Shown here: positions 1 through 12,590 of the stretch, one piece after another
Layout: each line of letters starts with the position of its first letter
Numbering within the stretch: the stretch's first letter is position 1
Assembly: GCF_037975245.1 (NCBI RefSeq)
Contig: NC_092582.1
Coordinates: 8,206,001 to 8,270,000 of the forward strand
DNA length: 64,000 bases
Direction: 5' to 3'
DNA from: Apostichopus japonicus
Taxonomy: Eukaryota > Echinodermata > Holothuroidea > Aspidochirotida > Stichopodidae
Made by a program: the position numbers and the translations under genes
Notes under the pieces: generated by a model
Told to the model about the DNA's origin: nothing
Seen by the model: only the letters and a program-made list of their open reading frames with translations
Database searches by the model: none

Positions 1-142
1 TATATTTCACAAACATAAACCAAAGTCATTCCCCCACCTCCCCTCCCTCCCCACTACCCAATCAAGCACTGTAATAAATGAATTTCCTAAAATGACCTTT
101 AGTTAATCAGACCCATGAAAAGTTGAAAAAGTGCACTGCTGC

Positions 143-434
143 CAGGCGCGTAGCCAGGAATTTGCCAAGGGAGGGGCGAAACTGTAGATTCGGCATTGCA
201 AACTATCTAAGCGGAGCGCCACCATGGTTGGCGCGAAGCGTACAAGAAAATTTTGGCTGTAAATGCCTCCCAGATCGCTGGAAATGGCACTTCCCAGGCC
301 TTGTAAGTTGCATCTTAGCATTTTCTCTTTTGAAAATACTAGCGATATCATAAAAACATTAAAAAACTTTTTAAAAAATATGCTCAAGGGGGGGGGGTGG
401 CTGCCCCCTTCGCCCCCCCTTGGCTACGCGCCTG
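143..434 (+). mobile_element. hAT-type MITE with perfect 8-bp TSD
   Basis: A 292-bp element with terminal inverted repeats CAGGCGCGTAGCCA at the left and TGGCTACGCGCCTG at the right, flanked by the exact 8-bp direct repeat actgctgc (135-142 and 435-442). TIRs starting CAG with an 8-bp duplication are the usual hAT signature. It contains the shared core GCGCCACCATGGTTGGCGC near 217-236 and a G-rich right end. It has no coding capacity and must depend on a transposase made elsewhere. Confidence 0.88.
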
Positions 435-544
435 ACTGCTGCAGTGTGCATTGTGTAGGAAGGGAAACAAAAATGTAACAAAATAAAGGTGTAGGAGAGA
501 TGACAAGAGGACAAACAAATTCCATCTCAGAGACTGTAATAAGA

Positions 545-625
545 AGTTACGTAGTTGACGTATATGTAAAAGTAAGTTGGTCTGACGTTTCGATCCTAGC
601 AGGATCTGCTTCAGAGGCTAAATGA
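545..625 (+). repeat. Dispersed repeat containing GACGTTTCGATCCTAGCAGG
   Basis: A short motif block (AGTAAGTTGG, GACGTTTCGATCCTAGCAGG, then TTCAGAGGCTAAATGACAAG). The same block recurs near 7170, 24603, 45845 and 56251. It is probably the end of a dispersed element. The element class was not recognised. Confidence 0.6.
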
Positions 626-999
626 CAAGTGACGTATGTCAGAACATTTGTTCTTATCCCTTAAGTTTAAAGGGCAACTATAGGCAAACTTCTGGTGTAG
701 ATATGTCATAGTGCAACCAAAGGGGAAATTGTAACACAGATGAACGAATAACAGAGCAAGTACCTCATGGATGACATTAACACCAAATACATTTTGAGGC
801 CATAACATGTTTGTCTCTCTGTTGAGTTTTGTTTTCGCCCAAGGACCAGCTGAGCTCATCAGCTAACAGCCCCTTGATCTAGCTAATAGTCTCGGCACTA
901 TAATATATATACAGCCTGTGTTCAACTATGTATACATGAATCAAAATTGAAGGAAAGTATAGAAAATGCCACTGGAAGTGATGTGCATGTCTATCAAAT

Positions 1000-1283
1000 G
1001 TTCAAATGTTGGTTAATCCTAACCTCTTGGGATTCCCTTGGGAACTAAAACAGAGCGGAGAGGGCTAATTGTTGAAGCCAGTGTAATGGCTCATACTAGA
1101 TCATCACAGAGATAGGGTTTTAAATGTTGGCTAATTCTAACCCTTGGGATTACTAAACTAAACAGAGTAGAGATGGCTAATTGAAGAAGACGGTGTAATG
1201 GTCCTTAAAGATCATCAGAGAGATTGGGTTTCAAATGTTGGTTAATCCTAACCCTTGGGATTACTAAACTAAACAGAGCAGAC
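1000..1283 (+). repeat. Tandem repeat, about 115-bp unit, 2.5 copies
   Basis: The phrase TGTTGGTTAATCCTAACC, then TTGGGATT, ACTAAACAGAG and TGTAATGG, recurs starting near 1007, 1122 and 1236. The units differ by small indels and substitutions. No coding potential is visible. Confidence 0.75.
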
Positions 1284-1820
1284 AACCACAAGCTTCTTCA
1301 GTTTTGTTGATACCTTCGTTAATTAAGGTCGAAATACAACAGTGAGTTTGCAAGCTATCTGTCATATCAAAAAGTCATTAATTCAATATGGCTTATAAAA
1401 CAGGTCATGTGCAGAAGGAAATTTTGCTTTGTTGCAAACCTAATTTATATGAAGCCCCATGTTACCATGGAGACTGTTACTAATGCACAAAACGCTCTGT
1501 GTAGTCAATACGTAGCTCAGCTCTGTCTGCCTATATAGTATGTACACTGAGGTTGCTTTTGAATAGTTATTAGCATAAAAATCCCATGATACAAACCATC
1601 AAATGGGTCATAACTGTAATTAACTGTCACGAAAGCTACACTGAATATGCAGTAACCAAATTTCTGCAAACGGTTGTTTGCACTTTGGAGTGCAATTGAC
1701 CCTATTCTGTCCAAATTGCTGTGTTGTCAATTGTTGAGTCTTAGTCAATGGATTTGGTTTGCAAATTAGGAACTGCATGGGGTCTGACTCTGTTCTTTCA
1801 ACAGTTTTTTAAACAACTCT

Positions 1821-1877
1821 GTTCACCCATGGAGGTAAAAAATGGTCCTACATGCTGTTTTACCTCCATGGTTCACC
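1821..1877. repeat. Inverted-repeat hairpin with CATGGAGGTAAAA arms
   Basis: Left arm CATGGAGGTAAAA at 1828-1840 and its perfect reverse complement TTTTACCTCCATG at 1858-1870, loop 17 nt. The same CATGGAGGT/ACCTCCATG hairpin occurs at 18746-18771, and half of it near 1915-1923. This looks like a dispersed foldback repeat. Confidence 0.6.
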
Positions 1878-1990
1878 TTAGCTGCACATACTGAAGAGAT
1901 GATGAATGAGGTACGACCTCCATGAGTAGTTTGAGAAAGTGTTCAGACGCTGTCCATCTGACTGAGGGAGCCTGCCTAGTAACTCTCTGA

Positions 1991-2247
1991 CATTTGAAAA
2001 TGCGCCCTATTATACCACTGCCATAACAGTGTACCTGTCTCAGGAATTTTAATAGGCTCTTGTGTGGTTCATCGCGGGAAATTCAAGCTGTGCGAGTGAC
2101 TTTTCCACGCTGGTTTCCTTTGCTAGGCTTGGCGAATTGATTACATAACACACAGGCTAACGTTCCAGACTAATAACCTTGAAAGGTGAAGAAGCTGGCG
2201 TGGCGAAAAATGAACAGCAGTGTTACTAAAGGTCGGAAATTCAAATG
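1991..2247 (+). mobile_element. MITE-like element R1, uninterrupted copy
   Basis: A 257-bp repeat ending in imperfect inverted repeats: CATTTGAAAATGCGCCCT at the left, and the reverse complement of a related sequence at the right (AAAGGTCGGAAATTCAAATG). A second copy at 14696-15543 is split by a LINE insertion. Shared interior includes GTGACTTTTCCACGCT and TCCTTTGCTAGGCTTGGC. I could not fix a target-site duplication, so the superfamily is open. Confidence 0.6.
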
Positions 2248-2524
2248 AATACTCACCAATAAGAGAAGGTTTTCATTGTAGTAAGACGGTACATATTTAT
2301 CCAAGATCATCTCACGGAAAGGGTCTCAAATCAGCTTCTGAGCTAATTCCCAGTTGACCCTAACTGGGAAATACTAACTTAAACTAAACACAACAAAGTC
2401 ATAAATATCCAACTAGTTGCATATAAAAATTGGGCTGATAGTTGTTATTGTTGTTGTTGATCACTGCTTTGGCTATTGACATCACTGCAAGCTCTGGAAA
2501 TGATTTAACATGCATGTGTACAAA

Positions 2525-2547
2525 AATATATATATATATATATATAT
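2525..2547. repeat. (TA)n microsatellite
   Basis: About 11 uninterrupted TA dinucleotides. Confidence 0.9.
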
Positions 2548-2796
2548 GTATACATCTTTGCATTTTGATCGCAATTTGTCCATTTCACAATACCAGTTTT
2601 GCTATATAAATGATACAGAATAATCTTATTCTCTGTCAAATTATATAACACCTATGAACGGGGAGAAATATTTTGTAAGATCTGTAAAAAACATAAAGCA
2701 CTGGTGAAACATTTTAAAAATAGAATCACATGTGGCTTGATGATGTCATATTTCTACTTGATCAAGTCTTCAACCTTGCATAATAATAATAATAAT

Positions 2797-2925
2797 GATA
2801 ATAATAATCAGCAGTTATTTTTACAACGCTTAAGCAACCACAAATGTGGGAGAAACATGCAAGGGCTGATGGATTACAACTTACATGTCTGGTGGCTTCC
2901 AATTCAACATTTTAACTAAAAATTT
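2797..2925 (+). repeat. Dispersed repeat R3 with an (AAT)n edge
   Basis: The block after ATAATAATCAGCAGTTATTT, including GCTTAAGCAACCACAAATGT and GGTGGCTTCCAATTCAACAT, recurs in reverse orientation at 23313-23430. The AAT microsatellite edge suggests the 3' tail of a SINE or LINE on the minus strand. Confidence 0.55.
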
Positions 2926-5889
2926 TAGTATGAAGAAACATTAAATCTGTGACTATCTCCCAAATAGAATAAGATATTTCATAGCTGATTGACAAAGTTT
3001 GTTTATAGGACAGTGTTACCTCTATCCTATCAATATTTTCATGTTTAGGTTTGTGTCACGGTTAATGCTTTTTTAAACTCGGTTAGCAGGGGAAATAGAA
3101 TTTATCTGCTCCTGATTAATTCCGTAGATTAAATTTACCAGTCCTAAGTTAATTATTTAGTATGGGTATAGCCGCTATAATAGGGTATAGCCGCTGTAAA
3201 ACATGCAGCTGCTGGATGAGGTCAAAATCAAGGGAAAGACTATAGCTAAACATGAGGTATTATACACACTAGAAGTACATCGATCTGAATTATTAAAATT
3301 ATTTCAAGTCCGAACAGTAATGACTATTTTTGGTCCTGATTAGTTTAAAACAAAAGTTATGATCCTGCAGGTGTTAGGTTACTTCAGTCTTGATTAATTG
3401 CATGCATGCTCTTTATGTTGTGCATCAATAGCAGCGTGCGAATGAAGTATAGTATTAGCCTAAAAAGCAGGTCACATTTTTAACGGTGGACCGAGCACGG
3501 AGCAGATTTCTATTGGGACGACCAGCATCTGCTCTGGCTCGAGGTCGTCCAGCAGACAAATAGTTGTTTATATCCAATGCAGTTTACAACTTAAAATAGC
3601 ACAGATAGGTAACAATGATAAATTGTTATCATACTCTTCAGCATTTTGGAGAATACTGAAAATGATATAAAACAAGAACAGTGATATATAGGCCTACTGT
3701 ATGTACTACTCATAGGGTAGCTTTACCAATCCAAAGTGTTGTTGCTCCATTCAGCATCTCTCATATCATGAACATATATTGGTCACTCAGTATTTTGCTA
3801 CATTTATTTGGACAACCACATTTGCGGTTTGGATAACCAAAAATAAGACCTGCAGGTTGTCAGACAAAAATCCTTTAAAAAAATTTGCCCTGCTGCCATA
3901 AGCAGAAAGATGATAGTACTACTAGCACAGACACTGCTACACCACTCATAGATATATACTGCTTCAGATGATCAGTTTAATTTACCGGCTTGCTCTCACC
4001 GGCTTAGGCTGTGCAAAATTAAGATGTCTCATGACAAACTAATTATTGCTTGAGATAGCATTGCCATACTGTAGGCTATATGTTTAGCTTTATTGATAAC
4101 TTCATAGCTTTAATTGCTTCTAAGTGTAAGTTTAATGAACATTGAGAGTTGGACACATGATATATAGTTGATGGATTGACAAGGGATTAATTGCTTATTG
4201 ATTAATGTGAAAGCCTTCTATACAGAATGGGGACTTTTTATTATTATTTTCTAACACTCCTGGCAAATTATCTATTCATCAAGCTGTTATGAAGTAATAA
4301 TATTCCACATGTATCAAAACACTTCTGCTAATTAATGTTGTTCTTTAATTGTAACATGAACAAAGCAGCCACTAGCTGATCTGGCTATCTTTGATATATC
4401 ACTTTTGGGCAGCTAATTTGCACCAGATTGTGTCTGTATAATTAGGATGGGATGATCCTGTGCCTATAATTATAGTGAGTCATTGTGGTTAATGTTATTC
4501 TAAAATAGGACGGAATGATAACTACGCTAGTGATCAAGTACAGCCTGAATGGGCAATATTCCAAGGTCAAAAGTTTGGAATAGAAATTTACCTGGGTGAA
4601 ATGATATGTGCAGCTTTGAATATATATGTATTAGAATATGTATAATCAGGCTCTGACCATGCATGCACATATGCATTTGTATGTATGTATGTACTTTAGA
4701 TACACATAAACAGATACATATAGATACACATACATAGATACAGTTTTAATTACTTATTAGCATTATAGCACAGGTCTGGCTTATATCCTTTCCACATTTG
4801 TAGATCTGTAAACAGCCTTCAAATGATCTTTCAGTCATCTCGATCAGTGACAATAGAGTAAATAAATGTTGCTGTGCCGGACAACAGCTACTTTCATCAA
4901 CTTACATTGTCATCGTCATACTGTATATGATTCTCTTGAGTGTCTGTAGCTATCTCAGTGGAGGTTCCTGGATTTCAGGAATGTTTTGATGGAAGAGGTT
5001 GTGTTTAACCAGCTCGAATTGTCACGCAATGCGATGTCATGAATATACAGAGCTGCATACATGTATGCAGCCTCTTGTGTTTCATTTGAAGAGCCATTAG
5101 CTATTAAAGCTGCCTGCGGCATCATGTACATTTTCCAAAGGTAACACTTGAATGCCTTGATGCTGTCACACTGTAGTCAAACCTGTTATCATTTTGAGCT
5201 TGCATAAACAAAAAACAGCTCTCTATGATGATTTGTATTTTAAGTTACAGTTCAGTTAGCTAAGCCAGATCAGCCAAATATAATAATAATAATAATGGAA
5301 ATTTAAAATGCGTCGGTATCTGTCAAAAACAGACGCTCATGGCGCAAACATGCCCATAGCCAGTAAAATTCTGAGTGGGGGCAGGAGGATGGTGGCACCA
5401 ACAATTTAAGGAGGGGCAAAGTGTTGGTGTCCTATAGCTTGTCAAGTTAAATTGTCCAATTGTACAAAAGGCAGGGAGCGAGAGGGAGGGGGGGGGGGAG
5501 GTCACATCCCTCTTCTGGCCCCAGCCTAGCTACATAAGCATGCATGCAACCATAGTGGTCTGTAGACTTGGTCACATTTGAGAATGATGCAAGGAGGATC
5601 TGATACTGCAGTTAAGGGAGGATTAACTTCATGGTGTGAACCCAGTCACATACCCAGGATCAGAAGTACCCAACAATTGTAATTTCCCACTTTCGGAGAG
5701 GGTTGCGAACCTGTAACAGTGATCCTGCAAGACTGTGGGATCAACTCTTGGGAGATCACATGAATCAAGACCTCCAGTTACTTGCCCCAAATTGCAACTC
5801 ACACAGACTGTATGTGATATAGCCTTAATAAGGGCTAGCACACAGTAGTAATATAACTTACGCTAATTGGTGTTGTTAACTTCTTCATC

Positions 5890-6108
5890 ATGTTTTTTTT
5901 GGTCCTTGGATAATGCTCTTTCGTTTGATATTGATCCAACATATATCCAATCCGAACTAAAACAATGATCCTGATACCTCTTACCATCTCAAATTGTGAT
6001 ACTTGTTCTTTTGTAAATTACTCTGCTTTCTTTGTAAAGCACCTTGAGCAGTGACGTTTGTCTACTGATTTGGTGCTATATAAGTCTCTTTTAATATTAT
6101 TAAAGGTG
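5890..6108 (+). mobile_element. 3' tail of an L2-like LINE or LINE-tailed SINE
   Basis: The segment ends in TTGTAAAGCACCTTGAGCA, GGTGCTATATAAG and a TTAATATTATTAAA tail, which resembles the conserved 3' ends of L2-like LINEs and the SINEs that use them. No open frame remains. Confidence 0.55.
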
Positions 6109-7169
6109 TAATATGTGTTGCAAGGACACCAAGAATTTGTAACAAGTTTGAACCCAGAGGTTACATATATATGGACTGATTCCACCTAAGATATCACATC
6201 ATTAGCAACTCATTGTGTAATGCCTCAGTACTGCAGGGTAATAATATAGCCACGATACTTTTTTGCACTCATTTTCTTCCCTGACTGAAATATTTCAAAC
6301 TGTTTAGATGAACTTTCAATTTATGAACATGTCAAGATTTCTAAACATCTTGTAGAAATTAAAAGTAAATACTTGAAGCAATGTCCTCTGCATAGCCCCA
6401 GTTTATAATGAGAGTGAAGCGTTGACATAGCAGTCTGTCACTTTGCAGATTATAAAGGACACCCATGCAGCTACCAGCCAGTAGCATCATGTTTCAATGT
6501 ATAGATTATTTATTTGAACAAGTATGAGAAAGGTTTGTGCCTACAGAATTTTGGTTGTTGTTGTAATCAGTGAAATTGGTGGGCATGTATGTTTTGTTTA
6601 TTTGCATTTATCTCCTTGATGGAAAGTTAAGAGGATTACCTGTCAAAACAAAGGAAAGTAATTTAAAGGGGTTAATATATACTGTGAGCTGTATGTTTGC
6701 AGACGATGTTCGCCGTGGAAATGAATAACCTAAAAATGACATCTGTAAGCAATTATGGGTGGGAGGGGGGTGGGGGGCACAATTTTTGGTTGCCCGAGCA
6801 GCATTTTTCATCACATATCCAAATTATTTAATCTCATAGATGTAATATCAGCTGGTGTTTATAGGTGATGTTTTTGACCTATAGCCTTCTTATGCACCTG
6901 GCAACATTCTTTAATACATTAGAGAATGAGCCTCACTGCCTAGCTTTCCCATTTCAAATCTATCATTCAAAAGTATCTGTAACATGTTCTCTAGCTCAGG
7001 CTTTTATTGGGGGTGTGCACTGTTCAAGAATGTTACCATCTGTTATAGATTATAGATAGATCAGAGTGTTTTTGCAATTAGTAGACAGGTATTAATTAAA
7101 ATAAAATAAAACTGATAGCAAACTGCTTATCCACTAGAGAGCCTGTGTAAGAGAATGTGTAAAAATTAG

Positions 7170-7247
7170 TTGACCTGACGTTTCGATCCTAGCAGGAGAC
7201 GATCTGAAGAAGATCCTGCTAGGAAGGAAACGTCAGGCCAACTTACA
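7170..7247. repeat. Palindromic copy of the GACGTTTCGATCCTAGCAGG repeat
   Basis: Left arm GTTGACCTGACGTTTCGATC...CTAGCAGGA and, about 16 nt later, its near-perfect inverse TCCTGCTAGGAAGG...AAACGTCAGGCCAAC. The arms are about 29 bp with three mismatches. Other copies of the motif in the window are single-armed. Confidence 0.7.
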
Positions 7248-7404
7248 GGTATTAATTAAGTATCGTTTTTGGTGGATAACCAAACCAGTGAGCTAGTTTT
7301 CAGCTGATTACAGCAATCAATTGTAAGTAGGTTAAACATGATGGTGTGAAATTACACATCATGCAAGGACGTGAATTGTGAATGTCTTAATTCTGTAACG
7401 TTAA

Positions 7405-7656
7405 AGGTATGCTGCATTTTCCCCAAATATGCTAGATATTCAAATATGGTCATCTTTGGTCAAAATTCTTAAACTGCTTTTATTACAACCTTTGGGGAGT
7501 TTGGGGAAATATTCCTAACTGGGACATTCAGTCATCTTGTGTGTCCCTTAAAAATGTCTGAGAACAATTTGGAGAGTAAAGACCTCCAGGAAAGTACTTT
7601 TAGAAAACTTCTAGCAATTATAGCGTGCTATAGTTTGGGGCCTATACTGACTACCT
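7405..7656 (+). mobile_element. TTAA-flanked MITE R2, copy 1
   Basis: A 252-bp element bounded by TTAA on both sides (7401-7404 and 7657-7660). The ends are AGGTATGCTG and, inverted, AGGTAGTCAGTATAGG. TTAA target sites point to the piggyBac or Kolobok superfamilies. Two more copies lie at about 37870-38110 and, inverted, 46036-46278. A 67-codon frame inside it is not a gene. Confidence 0.78.
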
Positions 7657-8368
7657 TTAAGGTTCTGATGCCTATTACATATGAAGCCAACTCAGTGTAT
7701 CTGGTACTACATTATTTATTGCTAACACAGCGTGTTAATTAATTGGCAGAACTAATTAAATGTCAGTGTCTATAATTTCTCTTTGAATTGATATATACAG
7801 GTACATGAAACAAGTAAACAAGTTTGGCAATAAAAGTGTAATAATCGCCAGCTATGTATATTCATCATTTAGTTGGGTGTATGAGCTACTGTATAATATC
7901 ACAGTTTGTGGCAAACATTTGTATAGCATATTGTAAAGTTATGTGCGATATTGATGCTGTATTACATATGTTATATTATCTCTCAACAATTTTTCCATCC
8001 GTGGACTCCTAGGGAAGTGGAAGACATGTTCACAGATTAGGGAGAGATATGTCACCTGCAGCAACCTCTGCCCCATCACGACTTTGGACAGGAAAGTTTG
8101 AGCCTTCTTAGCAGAAGTTAAAGACACTTTCAGACTTCTTCTGACTATCTCTATTCATCTGCTAGTATTAAAAGTCAGCAAAACAATTTGCCCGACCCAT
8201 TTGGCATTTCAGAAACCCCCAATTTTTCCATGGACCCCCTGCATACCCCTAAGTACTGTAAACATACAGAGATCGATGGTGTTGATATATAAATGAATGG
8301 AACTGAGAAAATGAATGAATACATCTTAGACAAGATGACAAATGAGACATTTTCTTTATTTTTCCCAG

Positions 8369-8419
8369 CTATGGATGTAATGAACAAGACGGCTTTGTGG
8401 AGCCTAGCAACACAACTTG
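8369..8419 (+). CDS. KCNT/slo2: Slo2 channel exon 1 of window (S1-S2 loop, probable)
   Basis: This 51-nt exon lies between TTTCCCAG and GTGAGT. It reads YGCNEQDGFVEPSNTT and joins exon 2 in frame through a split Cys codon. It would sit in the extracellular S1-S2 loop, which is Cys-rich in mammalian Slack; NTT is a possible N-glycosylation site. Both ends have the same phase and the length is a multiple of three, so it could be skipped without a frameshift. It is the least conserved exon of the 5' part, so it is called from splice sites and phase rather than clear homology. Confidence 0.55.
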
Positions 8420-8629
8420 GTGAGTAAAGAAATAAAGGGTGATTGTGAGACATCATACCTCTATTACATTTTATGACAAAGTCTGCAAATGTAAAAAAAA
8501 TATGCTGAAATTTAGTAACACCATTGATTATTTCTGTACCTCTTTACACCAAGTTTTGGGTTGTTATTTTACAGTAATTATTTACGGTAATTATTTACAG
8601 TAATTGAATACAGTTTTAATATTAAGTAC

Positions 8630-8960
8630 AGTAATTATTTTATTATTATTATATTTTAGTATTGTAAATATTGTGTAATTATTGTGAGTATTTCTAGTAT
8701 TGTAGATATTGTGTAATTATTGTGAGTATTTTTAGTACTGTAGATATTGTGTTTCTAAGTATTGTAAGTATTTTTAGTATTGTAAATATTGTGTATGTAG
8801 TATTGTGAGTATTTTTAGTATTGTGTATATTTAATGTTGTTGTGAATATTTCTGGTAAACATTGTAAGTATATATATATTGTAATGTATGTTGTATGTAC
8901 AGTATATTATCAGTATTGTTAGGTACTATTGTATGTTAACTGTGTGTGCTGTGAGTATTC
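8630..8960. repeat. Degenerate AT-rich tandem repeat (TATTGTRARTATTGTG-like)
   Basis: Between exons 1 and 2, a run of diverged units related to AGTATTGTAGATATTGTGT and ATTGTGAGTATTTTTAGT. No coding potential. Confidence 0.7.
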
Positions 8961-9004
8961 TAAGTATTAATCCTACTTCTTGCCTGTGTTTATTTTCTCT
9001 GCAG

Positions 9005-9091
9005 TTGTGAACCCTGTGGCAGCGTACCTTCTATTGGATGCATGGAATCCCCAGAAAATATAAACTCTGATCCAAATGATCATATTAGATG
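9005..9091 (+). CDS. KCNT/slo2: Slo2 channel exon 2 (S1-S2 extracellular loop)
   Basis: Acceptor CTCTGCAG, donor GTAGGT. Reads CCEPCGSVPSIGCMESPENI and on to NDHIRW. SIGC and the final W align with GIGC and INW of vertebrate Slack just before S2. The last Trp codon is completed by the first base of exon 3. Confidence 0.8.
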
Positions 9092-9257
9092 GTAGGTAAT
9101 ACATACGTACATGTATACAAACATACATGCACGCATACACTCATACATAGGTGTACTTTTGTACTGCAGCAGCTTACTATGTTGCCATACATAATTGTCA
9201 TCCTTGTAAGGCCATCATTACTGTCCTCAAATTTTAGTGTGATAAAACTCGCTCATA

Positions 9258-9712
9258 CTGCTCAAAGGTTCTGGAGTTTGTGATGCTAGAATTTTTGTCA
9301 TACGTTGGAAAAATGTACCTTAAGGGTGTTTTTGAAATGCTTTAATGGTGAAATTTAAACATGGGTAGCATTTATTTGGCTTGCTAGTATTTGTAAGGGC
9401 AATAATGGAGGACTAGTAAAGTTAATGGTTTTTTTATAGTTAAGTCAAGATTTCTAGTTTTTATTTTTTTAGTAACTAACTGTGCTCAACGGTACATACT
9501 TTTCAGGAGTTTATGAGGCTAGAATTTTTTTTCTTCAGACATTGGCAAAGTGTATTTTAAGGGGTGTTTTTGAAATGCTTTAATTGTGAAATTTAAACTT
9601 GGCTAGCATTATTTGACTTGCTAGTACTTTTAGAGGCTATAACGGACGACTAGTAAAATTAATGTTTTTTTTAAAGTTTACTCAAGATTTTGGTTTTGTT
9701 TATTAACAAATT
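9258..9712. repeat. Two-unit tandem duplication, about 235 bp each
   Basis: The unit starting GGTTCTGGAGTTTGTGATGC (about 9267) recurs as TTTCAGGAGTTTATGAGGC (about 9502). Shared phrases include GTGTTTTTGAAATGCTTTAA, TGAAATTTAAAC and GACTAGTAAA. The copies differ by roughly 15-20%, so the duplication is old. It lies in the intron after exon 2. Confidence 0.8.
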
Positions 9713-12125
9713 TTACCAAGCTTCTGTAATCACCAATGGTATAATCCTGGAGCAGAACTTTATATGAATTGACATATTTTTATCAAATATTTCATAGTTT
9801 ATAAAAGTCTTTCTAATGTGTAGAGTAATTTTTATAATGTGCGGTCTGACATTTGTTAAAAAGTTGCAATATGAAAAATAGAAAATGAATTGGGTTAAAT
9901 TTGATAATGACGGCAATTTTTCTCTTTTATGGTGGACTTTGCATATTTTCAGTTTAATGCCATTTAATGATGAAATGATATATATTATGATGGACGGGAC
10001 ATCATTACCCTCAAACACGTACATTATCTTAATGCGTTCGAATTTATCTGCCTGAATAACTATCCAAAACTACAATAACGATCATCAAAAGATTTATTGT
10101 ACAACATTTTATGAGTTTTTTTTTAGTATGATCAGGTTTTATTCTGTAAGTTCATCAGTTATGTAATTTATACAACCGATGCAATTCTGGATAAATTCAT
10201 CTCTTCTCAGAGACTGTGATATAATTTTAGAAATATACATGATACTCTAGTATCTTACTAGTTAACTTTCAAAAAGGTGCCAGGTCAACTTCATATCTTT
10301 GAGTCAAAGTTTGGTATATGATCCAGGGAGGGGGAGGGGCGGGGTGGTGGGGTATTATTTTATGGGTTACTAAATTCATAATTTTTAATAGCTGGATAAT
10401 AATGGGGGGGGGGGGAGGGTAGGGGAAGGTAAACTTTTTTGGTGGAATGTAAAAAGTCTGTCATGTTATTTCACACTTGTACAATACATTTTGTATCATA
10501 ACATTGGAATACATTGCAAACAATGCTCACACTTCAAATTTAGGTGACATTTGGTTAACTTTTCATGCATATCAATTAGATTATATTATATCAAAATTAC
10601 CTTAAAGAAATATAACAAATCGATCATATTTTATTATCAGTTTATACTGATAGTTTACCACCTCTAATCCTCATGTGTCTCTCTTTCATGTCATTTCAAA
10701 TTTGAAAGAAAAGGAAAACACATTCCATTAAAATCGATTTAAGTGTAAAATGAAAATTGACATTTAATAACTGAAGAAACTTAACCTTTTTCTTAAGTTG
10801 GCAATTGTAATTCCCAGCTTTTTTCTAGCCTGCTTGACATTTTCTTAAGAAAGCTTTTGATAACGCTTTGCAGGCATTGGGGCTTTATAAGCCTGGAGAG
10901 TTCTGTCTGTAGGTCTTAAATTAGTTTCAGCTCTGTAGAGCCTCATATATTGTTAAATTATAAAATACCCTTCCTCATTTACACACTTGTGTGCCTAAAG
11001 CTATCTGTTGGGAGCTCTATTGGCAAAACATTTCTAATTTGGTGTAAAAGTAAGGTACACTATAAATAATGAACATTTCTCTGACTAACTATCAAAGAGA
11101 ATTAATGCAGTTATGAAAGTAAAGTTTAATTATTTTTATTCCAAAAGTGAAGAAAACAATGAAATATAGGTCTATATTTATGGTGACTATAGGACTATAT
11201 GGTTGTATATATACTACATCCAAACTCTGGCTTGGTGTTATAATGTTAAAAATGACTGGACATTTCTTAAAAGAACTTTTAATTACTGATATATGTTCCA
11301 ACTGGACAAGTATATGAAATAATCGGTAACACAAAGAAGTACGTCGGGTAAGGGCGCCAGCCAATAAGAAATGCTCAGGTAATATGACTTTGTGAGAAAA
11401 GTCAGCAATTTTGATCACCATGGTGATACAACTTGTCTGGTCTTTTCCATATTTAATCCGATGGGAATGCTGATGTTAATGCTTTTTAAATCTTACATGT
11501 TATGTCGGTATTCAGTGAATCTTTCAGTGAAAATTGGAATTACAGAAATCTGTCCAGTAATACTTGAATTGTACAATTTGCTTTACAGTTTAATTGTTTG
11601 GATTTTGAATTAATTTGAGTTCAATTGAATCAAACTTGTTTATTTTTTGTTTATTTATTTGTTTTATCACAAAAAAATACAATGTAAAAGGAAGTCTTCT
11701 ATATTAATTAAAATTATTTATGATAAAAAATTCTCATTATAAAAATTAAAAATATAAAAACATAAAAATTAAAAATAAGAAAAAATTAATTAAATATTAA
11801 ATTAAACACATATTCTTTGACTGAAGACCCCTTTAACACCCCTTTCTGCCAGAGCAGATTGGGATTGTTTCCCACAAAGCTATTGATCGTTACAAGGAAG
11901 TGACCTTCCTTTTATATATAATTATCAATATATATGTATATATGTAATATGATTATTGAACCCATATTACAGTAATTTAACCTTTTGGGGAATATTTAGT
12001 ATACAGGTATATCATCATACTAGCATTTGAATGTCCTTTAACCAATATTCTGTGTTAGAAAACATTTACAGAAAATCATGAATATATATAGTATAACCGA
12101 TCGTACTCTCTCTTCCCCCGTACAG

Positions 12126-12234
12126 GGTGGCCTTACTTTGGGTTGAGAGACACACTTGGCTTTGGGCTCTTCAAGTAGCCATCGCAATTATAAGCCTGTT
12201 GCAAGCAATCCTTCTTCTCTGTCTTCAGTATAAG
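12126..12234 (+). CDS. KCNT/slo2: Slo2 channel exon 3 (S2)
   Basis: Acceptor TACAG, donor GTAAGC. Encodes ALLWVERHTWLWALQVAIAI and the rest of S2 to LQYK. LWVER-x-x-x-LWA and the final YK are diagnostic of Slo2 channels. Ends in phase 0. Confidence 0.95.
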
Positions 12235-12590
12235 GTAAGCCGTTTCATGTTTCAATTTGTAGCTCTCCATGACTTTCACTCAAACTATTTGCAGGTAGCA
12301 CTGCATGTGTAAATGTCTCCCCATCGCCATTTAAACATGCAAGACTAATATTACTTTGTGAGATCGGTTTCAATCATCAGAACAATTATTTAAAATTTAA
12401 ATGTTTGAGAAATTTAAATCTGTCAGTTGCTTTTTCAAAACACTTAAGTCTAGCTCCTACCACATTCAGTATCAGAGTTTAATGTAAATCTAGTCTACTT
12501 TGCCTGACTGTATCACGGCCGTTAAAGTCAGTATTAGCCGAGAGATCAACTGTCGTAAATGGCTGATTGAAATCTTTTGGGTAAAGCAGG

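Larger units (their letters stand above)
1..8368. other. Upstream or intronic region of the Slo2 gene, no exon recognised
   Basis: No coding exon was recognised. The N-terminal exon(s) and the S1 helix of the channel should lie upstream of 8369, but I saw nothing resembling the family's S1 segment in any frame, so they probably lie before base 1. The stretch holds MITEs, tandem repeats, a palindromic repeat and LINE/SINE tails, listed separately. A small exon could have been missed. Confidence 0.6.
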
